Assembly: GCF_030867145.1 (NCBI RefSeq)
Contig: NC_134441.1
Coordinates: 3,970,992-4,034,991, forward strand
Reading direction: 5' to 3'
Source: Opisthocomus hoazin
Lineage: Eukaryota; Chordata; Aves; Opisthocomiformes; Opisthocomidae
Length of the DNA stretch: 64,000 bases
A program made the position numbers and the translations under genes. The stretch's first letter is position 1, and the number at the start of each line of letters is the position of its first letter. Of the stretch, positions 26,072-40,069 are shown one piece after another. The notes beneath the pieces were generated by a model. That model was not told the DNA's origin, ran no database searches, and was given only the letters and a program-made list of their open reading frames with translations.

Positions 26072-28639
26072 CAGACAGGTGAGAGGGGAGAGAAAAACTT
26101 GAGTGTTATAGCAGACTGAAGAGGGGTTGGCAACTTTGCAGAAGCAGGCACTGATTGCTCCTAGTGCTTGTGTGAATAATAATCATTAAACAAGATTCCC
26201 ATTGGCTTCAGTAAGAGAAAAATCTTTTCTACACAAACCTCCTTTTTTCGAAAGGCCACAGAGCTAGGTCCCATCACAGCCACAGCTCACCCAAGTAAGC
26301 TGAAAACCTCACTGCTGCATGTTGTACATCACAGAACACGGCAGGACGAGGAGAGCACAGCAGGTAGGTCGGCAGCCTCCAACTCCACAGCACAGCCTCC
26401 GTCACCACATTGTCGCACCAAGTATCGGGTCCCGTGAGTCAGAGCGTGGACCAAGGACCTCGCACCTCTTGGCATCAATATTCTTGCTGAAGCTGAAAGG
26501 ATGACGCTGCACTAAACCCCCTCGACTTAGCGAGCACAAGCGTCAAGCGCCTTTTAGAATGACCAAGCCCTGGAGGGAAGCAAAGACTTTATACGACTGC
26601 GTGGTCCCAACCACACGAACGTACGCGTGGACAGGCTGTTTCCAGCCTCCCCTCAAAGCGACCGAGGGAGATCGGTGTTTACGTCGCAGGAGTGTCAAAA
26701 GACTTCATTACCTCAACACAACGATCGACAGCTTTTCAAATGATAATCTATTACACAGAGTGTTGGGTGCATTTTATTAACCTGTATTTTATACATATAT
26801 GAGCTGGTACTTTTCATCAGCTGGAGTTTTTTTTGCTTCAATTTTTGCAGCAAGGAATACAAATACTTCAGAAGGTATTGGATTACTGTAAACCCCCAAC
26901 TTCAGTAGGAAACCTCATCTAAAAATCACAGCAGTCCACTCAATAACAGTTGCAAGACACTGAAAACTAACAGGCATGTACATTCATTTTGAACAATACC
27001 TACAAGTATTATACCTCACCCTCACAGAAACGAGCAAGGCGAAAAATACAACGGGACACGGGAAAACTAAATGGATTTTGAGTAGATCTGAAGTTATCAT
27101 AAAGTAACGTTATTAAGCCTTCGCCTTCAGGGGTTCAGCTGTTCTCAGGCTGGTCACAGAGAGCTCTGTTGCAGGGGACGGATTATCTCATTTCACCTGC
27201 CCGTTGCAGGTTTGTGCCTCGGCCCTGGTCAACATCAAAGATCAGATGGCTGCTGGGTCTGGGCACACGCAGCGGTTCGCACACGGGTCTCCGTTGTGCT
27301 CAGCCAACGCAAAGCCTGAGTTTTCAGGCAACGCAAGCCGGCGATAATCCTTACCCTTTCAAGTTACAGCATCAAACATAAGCACGTTGTTACACCAACT
27401 TTAATAAGTGCCCTTTCTTCAGCAAAACAGACCTTACAGATTGCAGGCACAGTTCGATTCACTGAAAGGACAGCAATTCTTATACAAACATGTGGCTTTT
27501 GGCACATCCATATGATTTCTGTGTATCACTCAATAAACACCAAGTAAGACTCAGTACAGTACAAGGAGCAAGTAAAGACCTAGGTCCAGTCTGACCTCTC
27601 CTTCTTAGAGTAACCCATTGATTTTGAGAGTCAAATATGTGTGGTTATGTCCTCAATATTCCTCAAAAGTCAGTCTGAAGACCTTGCACACACAAACAGC
27701 TTCCCTACACACACACACAGAGTAACCAACGTTCCATACTCTTTAATATAGCATCCAGGGAAGTAAGTCAGCAACAGACCTGGCAGGAAGAAAAAGGAAA
27801 CACCCCCCCACCCCCAACTCTGCATGGTAGGTAGATGCTGCGATAAGGTTTCTTAAATACTGAGATAACCAGGAACGTTACTGGACAAAACGGAGCAGCT
27901 GCCACCCGTTACCCCCCTCCTCCCGGATTAGTCAATGGATATATCACATTTTTGCTTTTTCAGGTAACAGGCACTTATTTTTTCCTCTTGACATGGTCGC
28001 ACATACAAGGCACAGAATGGCACAGAGGAAGTGGACGGATTCCAGTGCCTTTGCTCACACCTGAACCGAGACCTTTGGCCAGCGGGAGAAACTCTTTTCC
28101 CTCACCTCCCTAGCCTTACTGAGTTCCAGGAAGTAAATTAGGGTTGCAAAGCAAAAGCCTGGCAACTACGGCATGATTTATGCAATATCACAGATCGTTC
28201 AGTGGCACAGGAACTCAATCCCGATTTCCAGCCATTCGCCCACCAGGAACAGGGCTACGATCGAAGCCTGGTTGCCTGTCTTCAGACGCTGCACTTGCAT
28301 TTCTGGGTGCTGAGCAGGGAGCCAGCGCTCGCCAAGGCGTTCACAGCTTGCAGGACAAGCAGAACAGCCTTGTGTCATCTCCATTGCTTCTGAACTTCTG
28401 GCCATACGACCGGTAGCACCGCCTTGTCGTGAGGCACCCTTCTGCTCTACATCACCCATTTTCACAAATTTGTAGGCATTTACTACCTTCCAGGACTCTT
28501 ATCACCTCTGACTAAAGCTGGTCACCGGGTTGCAAAGCACTCCGGTCCCACGCAGACACACACAACGTGACGACGTACATCGTGCTTCCTTAGCGAAGCA
28601 AGAGACAGGACTATCTTTTTTACGCTTTCTCTCAGTGCG
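26072..28639. other. Non-coding intergenic DNA
   Basis: Only a short (AC)n array at 27.7 kb and a C-rich run at about 27.8 kb stand out. Confidence 0.6.
27706..27719. repeat. Short (AC)n microsatellite
   Basis: Seven AC units. A second CA-rich patch (CACACAAACAGC) lies about 15 bases to the left. Confidence 0.8.
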
Positions 28640-28735
28640 TGGCTTCAGGCAACCCATTCTCCTTCTGTTTATCCATCTGTGAATGTGAGAGAGCATCTAC
28701 CTTCCCCACAGTGACAGATGCTTAATTAATTCTAA
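28640..28735 (+). mobile_element. Ancient MIR-like SINE core
   Basis: TTTATCCATCTGTGAATG, then CATCTACCTTCCCCACAG and a TTAATTAATT stretch. This order fits the MIR core, where TTTCCCCATCTGTAAAATG is followed by CTACCTCACAGG and an ATTAATTAA region. Plus orientation; edges approximate. Confidence 0.55.
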
Positions 28736-29607
28736 GGGTGAAACTCACCCCTTTGCAGCCAGCCAGCACAAGGCCCAGAAAGCACTTGCACCCTATTTCA
28801 AGGATTTCAGTGAAACCCAAGCAGTGCGCATATAGCGGCACACAGAGAGGTTACGAATGTGAAATCCCAGTCTACTTCTTAAGTCCACTGAAGCGGATGC
28901 ATCTGTTATCAAGGCACTGGAGGAGCGTTGCCTTCCCTCGGGGGCAACGGCTGCAGTGCCACCACCATTCCTCATGTTTAACAGAGCTGTTGCCTCATTT
29001 CCACGGGCCACGCGTTTGTGCTTGTTAGCGATCACCCACTGTCATCCGCCTCACCCTCCACAGAACCAAGATCTTCAATTTTTCTAAGCTTGTGTGACGC
29101 CTAACACAACCCACCCAATACCAGTGCCCTAAGACTGTTCTGTAGCGCAGCAATGACACCAAAGGCTCTAACTCAAGCGCTGGCTTGAACTCAGGTATGT
29201 GTCTCGCGGATGCTAATCCAAGCCTGTTTTACAATATTCACAGGCAAATGCTTCCCTACACAGCAACCACTATTTGCTGTACTCTACAGAACTATTGAAA
29301 CACTTTCCTCCAGGGAGTAGATGCCATATGGGTATGTAGGCTCAATTAGCACATGCTGATGGATAGCAAGACATTTGAAAAAAAAAATCCAAAGTCTTGG
29401 TGAGCTTGAAAAGTTACAGTATCGATTATGTCACATTGCATCTTGTAGTGCCTTAACTTTTGAGGTTTCTGTGCTGGGAATGAGAAAAAAGTATCAGAGA
29501 AGCAATGGGAGAGATTAAAAGGAAAAGATGGAGGGGGCTCTTCAAGGAGGCACCAGGCTGGCAGTGATCAGCAGGCAACGTGGCAGAGACCATCCTGCCA
29601 GCTTCCC

Positions 29608-30292
29608 TTGCCAAGGGTGGGCAAAGGCCCTTCACAGAGCAGACGTTTTATTACTCACACATCTCTGACTACCCAAACTGATCTTAAAATGCTTTGGCAT
29701 GTCCCAAGGGTCATTAGAGATGACTTCCTCTCTGCATTAATAATGAAACGGCTCTTAACCAAAATTAAACCGGAGCAGCTTAATAGCATTTTAAAATTGA
29801 CAAATCTGAAACAGCTAATTTCTTATTCCCCTCTTGCCCATCCAGTTAGCAATGGGAGAAAACTTCAAGGTTTTCTCTCTGAAGAAGTGCTGAATAATCT
29901 TCAAAACTTCTACAGGAGACAGAGAAGCACAGCATCCCCCCTCCAAGTCAACGATTTGACCCCACCTTCAGTGTTGTGCAGGGAACCTGTAAAAGTGCAG
30001 CCAAACTGTGGCTAAGCAAAACCAGAATTGGTTCAAAAACTGACTGTATGGCGAGATAGGGGTTCACTCTCTGCTCTGATCACAGATGGACGATGCACTA
30101 AATTCCTTCCAACCGTGAAGCGTGCATGTTTGTGTACCTGCTACCACATCACGCAACTTCAGTGCACACCTTGCAGTGAGTACCAGCTGGACAAAACACA
30201 TGACCCCTTGCCTCCTGGTAAACGACCATCTGTACCTGCAGACACAGTTACAGACTGTAATAAAAATAAATAAAAAAAAAAAAAAAAAAAAA
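29608..30292 (+). other. Open frame followed by AATAAA and A21: possible retroposed 3' end
   Basis: An open frame of 135 codons (29608-30015) is followed by about 230 bases and then TGTAATAAAAATAAAT and 21 A residues (30272-30292). That order resembles a cDNA copy with poly(A) signal and tail. The middle of the frame (29690-29900) is AT-rich and could instead be a conserved non-coding stretch. I could not find a convincing target-site duplication, and processed pseudogenes are rare in birds, so support is weak. The peptide is not recognised. Confidence 0.2.
30272..30292. repeat. A21 homopolymer
   Basis: Twenty-one A directly after AATAAAAATAAAT. See the possible retroposed 3' end that it terminates. 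Confidence 0.9.
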
Positions 30293-33200
30293 GAACAATC
30301 TTTTCCAAGCCCACCTATGTGGCCTAGAAGTCACTTTTGATCTGCAAAATACAGCAGGAGTTTCTGTATCTGCAGCTCTCAGGTAGAGTTCCCGAGTCCT
30401 GTAATCTTTGAACAATGATTCAGGCTTTTTCATTGGGATAATATTGTCACAAGAAGTGTGGCTGGCTTTTCTGTCAGAGTCCTGCGCCCCGCTTCTCAGC
30501 CCATGGCTTCATGGAATCTGAATTCAAAACTCATTAGTGCTCTGGGAGAGGAAGGGAAGCCACCAGCTAAACACAGAGCAGCTGATGCTGCAAGCCAGCG
30601 TAGACTACGGATGCTCTACAACAACTCCTGCCTTTCCATTTGTTTGACTCCTCCAGCAAGAGCAAAGGAAGGAATCCACTGCGACAACCCAGGAGGAATC
30701 AGACTGCTACGCCAGCGATCTGTGACAGGCACGGTTTTCCTCCTCCAGACAGAGCACCTCGCTCCCCTCTGCACTGTTTTTGCTACAGCGTCTATTCCAC
30801 TGAGGCTCCGACACTGGCGCGATGCACACCAAACATCTCCTCTGGAGAAATGTGTGAACAGGAGAGTGACACAGCAGGCTTTCCCTCCTGTGTCTCTGGC
30901 AAACACAGGAAACAAATTAAAGGATGAAACCAGCCTCTCCATGTGAAAAACAAACCTGACTAGAGAAACAAAACAAAAAATCCTGCCTGGTCAACCCACG
31001 CTGATCTTGCAAGGGCCTGGTGAACAGTATGCCAGAATAAATAAGCATTTGGACATGTTAATCACGACGAGCTAGCTGGGTGCCAGCAGGAAGCACAGCA
31101 GGAACTGGGTGGGGGAGAGGCATGTGCAGCCTTTCAAACAGGTCTGCCCTCCAGGCAACGTCACTTGAGCGACCAACACATTCATCTCAATACACACAGA
31201 TGTGGTGTATTTAATGTATCCTGGATGGACACCAGCTCAGCAGGACTGAGTTAACACAGAGAACTGTGCACTAGAGGACATCATACCTGAAGGTCTCAGT
31301 AGAAGCAATTTTAGAGGGTGTTGGGCCCTTCTCTATTTCATCTCAATGGTTAAATACGGAACTGGACTATGGTTCTGTGGAAAGGCACTTCAAGGCTCCG
31401 AGGAAGTTCAGCAGCCCTAGACAACGGGTGTTGTTAACACTGCAAAGACTCAAGCACTTGTTGCCCCAATACTTCAGGGAAATAGCTCGAGACTTACTGA
31501 TCAAACAGCAACAGGGAACGATCCATTGCCCTGCTCCTCAAGCCACGCTGACAACCTCTCTCATACACCTTTATAAGCACCAACTCGAGGGAAAAGATCT
31601 GAAGATCAAGGAATGGCCTCACATCTGAAGAAGGGGACAAATGACCTCTTCCAGCTTTGATGAAATAGCAAAGGGGAAATATCCTTGGTTGTTCTGAAGG
31701 GGGAAAGATATATGGTCACAAAAAGAAATCGATTTCTCAGATTAGACAAGCAGAAAAGCATGTTGCAGAGCACATTTCCAGAATGATTTCAGCAACCTGC
31801 TGCAAAGCCTGTGGCAAGAACTTCAGCCTCCGATAACACGCTGGCTGGCAGCCTGCAAGCAATCTTCTGCTGCAGTCCTGTTGCTCTCTGAAACATTTTT
31901 TTCGCCAGAAAGTTCTACCACCTGATGCTCACCTCGCTCGCTTCCCTTCTTCACCGCTGCCCCTGCTGCTTTACTTACTTGTACTAAGAAACAGACATAA
32001 AAGGGGGCACAAAAAGGAACAGTTGTTTATCCCAGAGCGGTGCCTCAATCTTGAGTCGCTGCCAGCTCCTTTCCCCCTTCCCACCTTGGTTCATATGCCA
32101 CACAGATGTTTCACCCTGATGCCTGCTTACTTTCTGGAGTGCCTTATTGCAGCAGCTGGTCCCCCGAGACAGGCTTCCTCCCCCCGGCTCTCCCTTCTGT
32201 CACGGGCAGAAGGACGGCTTGCTGCTCTCCTGCCTCCTCACGCGGCAACGCTAAAGCCCTCCGCATCTCACGTTAACTGCAAAAACCTTGGAAAAGCAGG
32301 TTATTTTCCTCCCTGCTCTGGCTCTGTTTTTCTTTCTGCCCAAGTCTACGCCCGTCTCAACCAGCAGTATGCAAAGCCTTCATCTCCTACCTGGCTGCAG
32401 TGCGAACGCCGTGACGTCCACCCACGCGGCGAGGGTGGGGGAGAACACTTGCAGCAGATTCTGATGTGCTCACACTGAGTAAAATTTAATCAGGGCTAAG
32501 ACTCAGCCTAACACCAGTATACCAGGTACTCCATAAAACAAAAGCTATGGGGAACTCAGCAAGGAATAAGCACAGAAACGGCGTGGTGGTGTCTACGCGG
32601 TACAGCAAGACATGAGATCATTCACCCCTCCCTGCTAGGCTCAACCAGAAAGACTTCAGCCTGTGGTCTGCAAACGGTAACATATTTTGACGGGAGCAAT
32701 TTCTCCTCTTCCCCAGGAGAATATGAACTGAGATACAAAGAAGGAATGTTGATTTAAGCAGCTATCCAAAAAACCCCTTCTGTTCTTCTGTATTAATAAC
32801 TTCTGGATAAACTGAACTTCTCTGCCAAGTTAAATTTAAGTCATATTCCAGAAACATAAAGTTTCTTCGATTTTATTAAAATTGAAAAGCAGTCTATCTG
32901 AGGTGTATTTTCCTGACACACACTTCTCGGGCACTATATTTTATATGGATGTAATTATTCTAGCTATTCATCACAGAACCACAAATCCAGCCTTCAAAAA
33001 GTACCATAATGCAAGATTCATCGAATCCAGCTGATATTAAATATCAACAGGGCTCCATTATCAGTTTCTGCATCTGAACGCTGTAATATCAGCTATTACT
33101 CTTTTATATTAAAGTTGTATCTTTGGAAGAGAATTACTTCCCTTGGCAACACTGGTAAATGTTAACTACCTGGAATATTTCAGTCACATATACATTATGT

Positions 33201-36200
33201 ATAAGATTGTGATCTGCTAAACAATAATGGAGAAAAACAGAAAGCGACAAAAAGATTTGCTTTGTGAAAGATTTCTTTCTGTTCTCAGAGAAAAAGCACA
33301 CACTATACAAGGACAAAAATATTTGGAGTAACGTGTCAAGTCTTTTTCCACCGGGATGCGAGTGTCTGATTTAGTATTTCTGAAAGAATGAGTTTCGCGT
33401 AGCAAAACAAAGCATTAAAATAAAATGGTTAATGCTACTGGTGCGACAGCGATGCCTCAAGACACCAAGCAGCACTGTGGTGAACTGCGTAAGGCGCCAT
33501 ACGTGCAAACCAGAGGAGGCCTTGCCTTTCTTGGGTGGCTGAACTGTAAACTCCTCACGGCGCAGACAACGCACGGAGGAGAAGACACGGTTGGCACACA
33601 TGGATCCAAGCAGACTAAGCAGGGAACTCGGACATCCCCAGCTCTGGTTTCAAGCACTCTGCAATGCGTGACGCTGCCTGGATCCAACTCAAGCAACGCA
33701 CTGATGTATTATTCCCACAGCCAGGATCGTGCGAGCCGGCAGGGCTCTGCACAGCTGGCCGGTCTCAACCCTCAAACCCCGACTCAGATCCCTGTTACCA
33801 GACCTCGCTCTGAAGACGCAGGCAAATTCTCAATCTCCTTGCCTTCGCAGAAGGTAAAGTTATGTAAACCAGCGTTAGCATCAGGTTTAAATTAATGTTT
33901 ACATTGATAAGTAAATTGAAAATTACATTGCTTGCATGCATTACACAAGCTAATTCCACATCCCTATTTGCAAATATTTACAAAGCTCTAACTCACTCAT
34001 TAGACTAGATACTTACAAATCATTTGGAAACTACCAGTTTATGTCAACTTCATTTTTCATACAGCGGAATTAGGCATTAATGGGTGGCAAAGCAGCTGAA
34101 ACTCCCCATCGTTTCTTGCTCAGATTCACACGGCAGAAAGGTGGTTATTGGTACTGAGGCTGAAGATTCTCCTGTGGTGCCAGTTCTGCCAGGCTATGCT
34201 GCTCCTGTTTTCCACTTTCCTTCAAAGCGCAGCTGCTCCCTCCCATTCCTGACCATTCTGCCATCCGATCCATCTGCAGCCGGATTTACCAACTGGCCAC
34301 ACAAACAGGGGTCTTGAGGCAATAAACCGAGAAGCAGGGGGCTACTAAAATGAATACGGCCACCGAGAATTGTCAAACTATGCCCAAACACACGAGCCAC
34401 TAGCTGCCCTGCCTTTATCAACCTACATACTTCAACTGCGGCTCTAATTCAAGCAAGATACGGCTTTTAAAACTTGTAGGTCTGTATTAATCCTGCTAAC
34501 ACCAGAAGAAAGTAAAGTACCAACAACGTTGCAAAAGAGCCTGTGAAGATGTTACTTTTAGGGATAGCATATCTATGCCCCCCTGGAGTAAGATTAGGAT
34601 GTCCTTGCTCACCACAAGTAGTGCTTGACTTTTTACATACTCCAAGTAATTTCACCAAGAACACTCGTACTATTCAGCACCAGTATCTACACTGCAATCT
34701 AGTCTTTGATAGCTTCCACCTAAAACTTTCAAGCACATAGATATACTTTCATGTAGATTATAGACAGTCACAAGTGGTAACCCTTGTTCATTTATAAACT
34801 GACTTTATTAAAAAAAGTGCATCCATTATAGATCAGTGTGAAATGTTACAAGTGCTCTTAAAACCCAAAAGGTCAGAGGATCTTTAACAGTATTATTTAA
34901 TTGAACAGATTATTGAACAATATACTAAATGCTAGCCATTGTTTCTGAAATAATCTCTATTATTTCACATGCAAAAGCATCTGTAAGCATTGTAATATGG
35001 TATCAGAAAAAGAAAGAGTCCTGTCACCGTACACTACACCACGCTGCACTAAAATCTTACTCGTTGTCTAATCAAATTGATGCAGGTTTGTACAAAGGTG
35101 CATTTTTAAACCCATTTAAATGTATTACTTTTTGGCCACCTTTGGACAGTCTGGCACGGAGTTACAGAATCACAAGCTACACACACTCCTTGCCTACTCT
35201 GTGCACACACCTCAGCATTGCCACGGTAAGCGTCTACGAAGTTCTCTGTTCCTACTTGTAGTCCACTTCAGAAGTCAAACAAGAAAGGAGCTCTTTTGTT
35301 CTGCAACAAAACTAAGAACCCAAGCAGAGGAAAGACTGTATGAGCACACGCATCCAGAAGTTCTCCCTAAGCTTCGGGGACCGTGGAACCAGCCCCGGGC
35401 ACACACACTCGTCCCGAGCGCGAGCAGGACAACACACGGGAACAGCCGGGGTTTTTGCTCCCTGTTGTACGCAGAGGGCAATGCAACTCACCACCCATCA
35501 CTTCACTGCCACTCTTCCAATAACTGTTTAAAGGTCTCTGAACTCATTACCGAGGATAAGATACACGAATTTAGGCTCTTCCAACAACGTTCAGCATAAA
35601 GCTTACCACAAAGTAAAAGTGAATATTGGAAAATCATTTCAAAAGAGAGCCCAAACCGTTTGATGGGCTCAATAGAAATAGCACAGAACTGCTGACATTT
35701 CCTTAGGATTCTTTCAGAGCTAAACGTGCAATAGATATTGATTTTTTGTTTTCTTCACAAGTATATATACATATTTAATGCAACTGAACAGTTTGTAAAC
35801 CAACTCTCTTGTGCGTTTGAAATATTGATGCCCTTCAGAAGGTTGAAGCCTCTACCGAAAACCTCAATTCCACGTATGAAGCCCAAAATACTGGAGCTTA
35901 ATCTATACAAAAGCAAAAAAGAAAAATATTTTCTTAATTGACAGGGTGATCTTTAAGGTTTTTAAAAGCTGCTGTTTCTGTGCTCCACTTCTTTCTAGAA
36001 AAGAAAACTCAAAACTTTTTCCTTTTCCTTGTTCAAAAAAGACTTGCTCTCTTTTACAAAACTTAATTTCTTGCAAGTTCAAGAATTTCCACAGTAGGCC
36101 AGCAGCCTTTCTAATTCAGTAACATCCCTCCTACTATGGCCAAAGAATCCATTACCTCACAGAATATGCCAAGAAAATTCGGTATAAACAACTATCGAAT

Positions 36201-36721
36201 CATCTTCACAGATAAGCAGTCAGCTCACTCTATGCAGTCTAAAAGGCTTTCGTAATATTTACATATCTTAACAGGAATAGAGATGGTTTTGTTGGGAGGA
36301 ATTCAACTGCGCTGTTGTTATTTACACTAAAACAACCACTAATATTTCACCATAAATATTCATAGCCTGGGTGCCAGTCTTCCCTGCCCTCCCAGCCAAA
36401 CACCGAATCATGGCACAGCCGAGATTCACAGGACAAAGACAGATTACAGAGCTGGGGTGAGGAGCTCCTGGGGAGTGCGTGACATCCCAGCCTCGCTCAA
36501 ACTGCTCATGAGCAACATGAGAAGTGTATTAAAAAGTATCCCAATTTCCAGACATTCTCTGCCCACTGGTATTACCAATCGGCATTTCTTAAAGGCTCTT
36601 CTGCAAACAGTTTGAGCCTGTGACTAGCGCTGAAAATACGCTAAAATTCTGTGTGCTCAACGCAAACGAGAGGTAAAAGCTTGTGATATTCTCCTTCCAC
36701 AGTGGTTTAATTCAGGCAGGC

Positions 36722-36790
36722 GCTACACAAGGGAAACTGAGGCACGGAGTGCTGAAGAGGCAGCCCCAAAGGCAGAACTCGGAGGAAAAA
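36722..36790 (-). mobile_element. Ancient MIR-like SINE core, inverted
   Basis: The plus strand reads GGGAAACTGAGGCACGGAGT and then GAAGAGGCAGCCCCAAAGG. This is the reverse complement of the MIR core (CTTTGGGC..., CTGTGCCTCAGTTTCC). Only the core is recognisable. Confidence 0.5.
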
Positions 36791-38660
36791 GCACTTACAA
36801 ACTTGATGGATCTGGTCCATAGAAGAAAAAGGGGGCAGATATGACACAACAGCTTACCTAACAGCATGGATCGCAGTTGGTGTCTGCCTTTTCACGTTAC
36901 ATAATCCGTCACAGCTATTAACAAGAACGCATATTTTAGCCCCTGGTAAAGACTGGTGTGATTAAGTTTCAGACCCACTTGCTGGCTGCCTCGTTAGCTG
37001 GGGAATCACGGGCACCTGTGGAAGGCTAACAGGAAACACCTGCTGATCGTAGCAGGATTTTACTCACCTGGCAAGTAAAATCACTGTTGAAAATATGACT
37101 TTGCATTTAAACAGACACAGCCCCACACAGCCCTGGGCCTGCTCCTGCCCAGCAGAGCTAGCTCTGCCTTGCTTGCTACCTAAAATCAGCTCTGTACATA
37201 AACGAGGAGCAGAAGCTCCACAGAAGGTTCCGGCTGGGGTAAAACCTCGCATCCCCCTTTGACTCTACTCCCAAAACACAGCCTGTGTAAAGGCCCCCTC
37301 AACACGGAGCCAGGGAGAGGTTTCTTCCAGCGCGCTGCTGTTGGCCCTCGCTCAGCTTTTCTCTCCCTAACAGATGTAGTAAGCTGATGCACATCTTGTT
37401 GATAAGTTCAGGCCTGTGTGTACATTTTTGTGTACTTATTAAGCTACCTAGCACGATACAGCTAGAAATCCACTGTGCGGAGCAGATCTGAACGCAGCTC
37501 GCTAGAACTGCGCAACCAAAACCTTAACAAGAAGTTCACACAAGCATCCCTTCTATCACGTGCATCGGTTAACTTAGCTCTGAACTTCCAAACGCCACAG
37601 CACAGACTTCCACTGGTTCATCTACATCTCTATCGACCTGTCTTAACCGTCTGTCCTTGACGTTATTTATCCAAGTCCGACAGCACGCGCAGCGCTCCAC
37701 CAAAAACAGATGCTAAGCCAGCCAGGCCTCGCCGAGACCAGCTTATCTTCTAAAAGATACAAGGCACAGCACGAGAGGAAAGCCAGGTGTGCCACAGAAC
37801 ATCCATCAAAAGGTACCAGACAAGACAAATTCACTGCCTTTCAATCGATAAGCCTAAATGTATTGTACTAATAATCTCAGATCCGAGGAGAGGTCAGGGA
37901 TGCTCACAAGGAAGGGATGGCTCCCTGCGGTGCGTCCTGAGGCCCTACCTGTTACCGCATCCAGACTGCAAACTCATTTTCCTTGCCTGAAATACCTGAC
38001 ATTTCCTGGGCGTGCAATCCAGAGCTATCAGTCAACGTGTTCTTCTGACGGTTATCGCCAGCGGGAGCCTGGTAACGCACACCGATCGCACGAGTCGCGC
38101 GTGTTGCTACCCCCACTTCATCCCCTTGCCTAAAGGGGGTTCTTCCGAGTAATGCAGCTCAGGAAGCGCAAGCACAATAAGCCGTAATGCATTTAGATAG
38201 CCCCATTTAGCTCAAACGCAGTTTTACCTCTACAGAGCTGTTCTCCAGAAGTCTATTTTCACAGAGAAAGTCGGAGCACAACAGAGCCACACAAATCTTT
38301 CCTGAAATTTCTCAAGAGAGTGCAATTAGGACGCCTTTACTCCGAGCCATTTCAATGTACTGCAATTATTCACCAAAAGCTTTATCCAATGTGAAACAGA
38401 TCAATTAACTGCCATCAGCCAAAAGGTACCAGAGTGACTAGGTATGTAGCTACGTACTCTAGTACCCTCTTGTTGACAGCAGTTAATATGTTTTATTCTA
38501 TTTATCTATCTCCACTGGGGCATTAAAACATGCCTAAATGCTCCTAGCACCTCAGAGAGATCATCCAACAAAAAAAGCTACCTCCACACCTATGTAAGAG
38601 TAACTTCTTACACCTTCAGCAGGCTGTTTTTTCCACGTAAACAAGCACATCAGCAGATAG

Positions 38661-38831
38661 GGAGGCACACATTACAAACACCCTATTGGTACAAGCTATT
38701 TTAATTTCCACAGTTCTAAAACCAACTACATTTTCAACATCAATGAGTTGGAGCAAAAAGACGACTACACGCTGATCTACTGGACCAGAATGAATTTCAA
38801 GCACTACTTCAAAACTTATTTGCATAGATAA
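38661..38831 (+). other. Coding-like open frame, possible C-terminal exon or gene remnant
   Basis: Fifty-six codons stay open between TAG (38658-38660) and TAA (38829-38831). From about 38712 the third bases are strongly C/G-rich (about 25 of 39) in a stretch of low overall GC, and the peptide is rich in Tyr, Asn, Phe, Lys and Asp (for example NELEQKDDYTLIYWTRMNF). TATTTTAATTTCCACAG at 38696-38712 would make a good acceptor. There is no initiator ATG near the start and no AATAAA close behind. The overlapping minus-strand frame (38616-38855) is AT-rich in its third bases and is probably the shadow. I recognise no family; it could be a real terminal exon, a dead gene piece or chance. Confidence 0.25.
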
Positions 38832-40069
38832 ATATAAACTTGCATTCATTTGCATCTCAACAGGTGCACCTTTGGTTCCTCAAAGACTAAGTCCTGCTTA
38901 TTTTGGCATATTTTAAAAGTTACATGCTTTAGGTACTTACTTCTAGGCGTGTGGAAGGAAGTTCGCTGCCGCAATCTGCCATTTTGAAGCTCCACAGAGC
39001 AACTAAACCCGAATTTCGTAACAAAAGCCCCCCAGGCAGAGCAGGGAGCATGTGACTACCTCCAGGTGAGGGGATTTAACCATCAAACCCAACCTCGCCC
39101 TCCCTTCAGCTGTGCCCTGCCTTCCAACTGCTGCAAATCTGGCTTCTTTTAATCCACTTGAAAACTCTGTAAGGCAACAAGTAGCTGCAGATCTTCTTTC
39201 AAACACATATTCATAATCCATTACTTCTACCAAACACTAAAGCCTCTTAGGTGCTCTAGAAAGCACATGCAGGGCTTAAAAAACCTGTGTTTTTGAGAAG
39301 GCTTAGCACCTCTGTTATTTTAACCTTGAGGGGTTCACCCTAGGTGTTTCCAACTCCTCTGAGTCATTTTAAACTTTGCAGGGAGAGTGAAAAAGAGGAC
39401 AGAGAGTCATCTTGGCTATCAGCATTTTGTAGTGAAGTGAGAACCTCAGTTCCTATTATAATTCCTTTTTTTTTTCTTTAAGAGTGCCAGAAAACTTTTA
39501 TATCTTTAAGGTCTCAAACAATGAGCAATACATCACTTCAGCCAAGTTTCTAAGAAGTCAGTCTGTATGGAAACAGAACAGACTAGCAATCAAGCAATGA
39601 TGAAAAGAGGAAGACGTCTCAAATCTGGAAGTGGAGAACGTGGCAGGTCCGACTGGAAGCACAGAAAAAGCCTGCGGCAGAGACCGGACTGGCTCTTGCT
39701 CTAAGGAGGCCGCTAAACTTCAGCTGACTGTTGATGCAAGCACTCAGGCTTACCCTGTCTTCCTCAGCATCTCTAGTTACTTCCATTTGCAGTCGGTTCC
39801 CGAGCCCTGCTACAACGGGTTTGCAATGAAGATGCACGGAACAGGGACAGATTCAGTTCCAGACTGAACTCTGAATCCAAAAACCCACCACGTCCAGCAC
39901 ACAGCCTGAGCCAGACTCCGAGCCCTGCGCAGCTTGGGCTAGTGAGGAAGTGAACTGTAAATCATTCCCAAAGCACTTGCAGATAAACTGTAAACTAATT
40001 AATATCAGAATTATTGATGCACAGCAAATATTCTGCAAAGAATTTATCTGAAACTCTGTCACCACTTTA

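Larger units (their letters stand above)
28736..36721. other. Non-coding intergenic DNA
   Basis: Contains the open frame with A21 tail at 29.6-30.3 kb. The remainder is unique sequence. Frames of 150-160 codons at 30458, 32023, 33425 and 35120 look like chance. Confidence 0.55.

Noticed and set aside
38616..38855. 79-codon minus-strand frame with hydrophobic, beta-like peptide
   Set aside because: Third bases are A/T-rich. Its G-first codons are explained as the mirror of the C-third plus-strand frame, so it is treated as a shadow.
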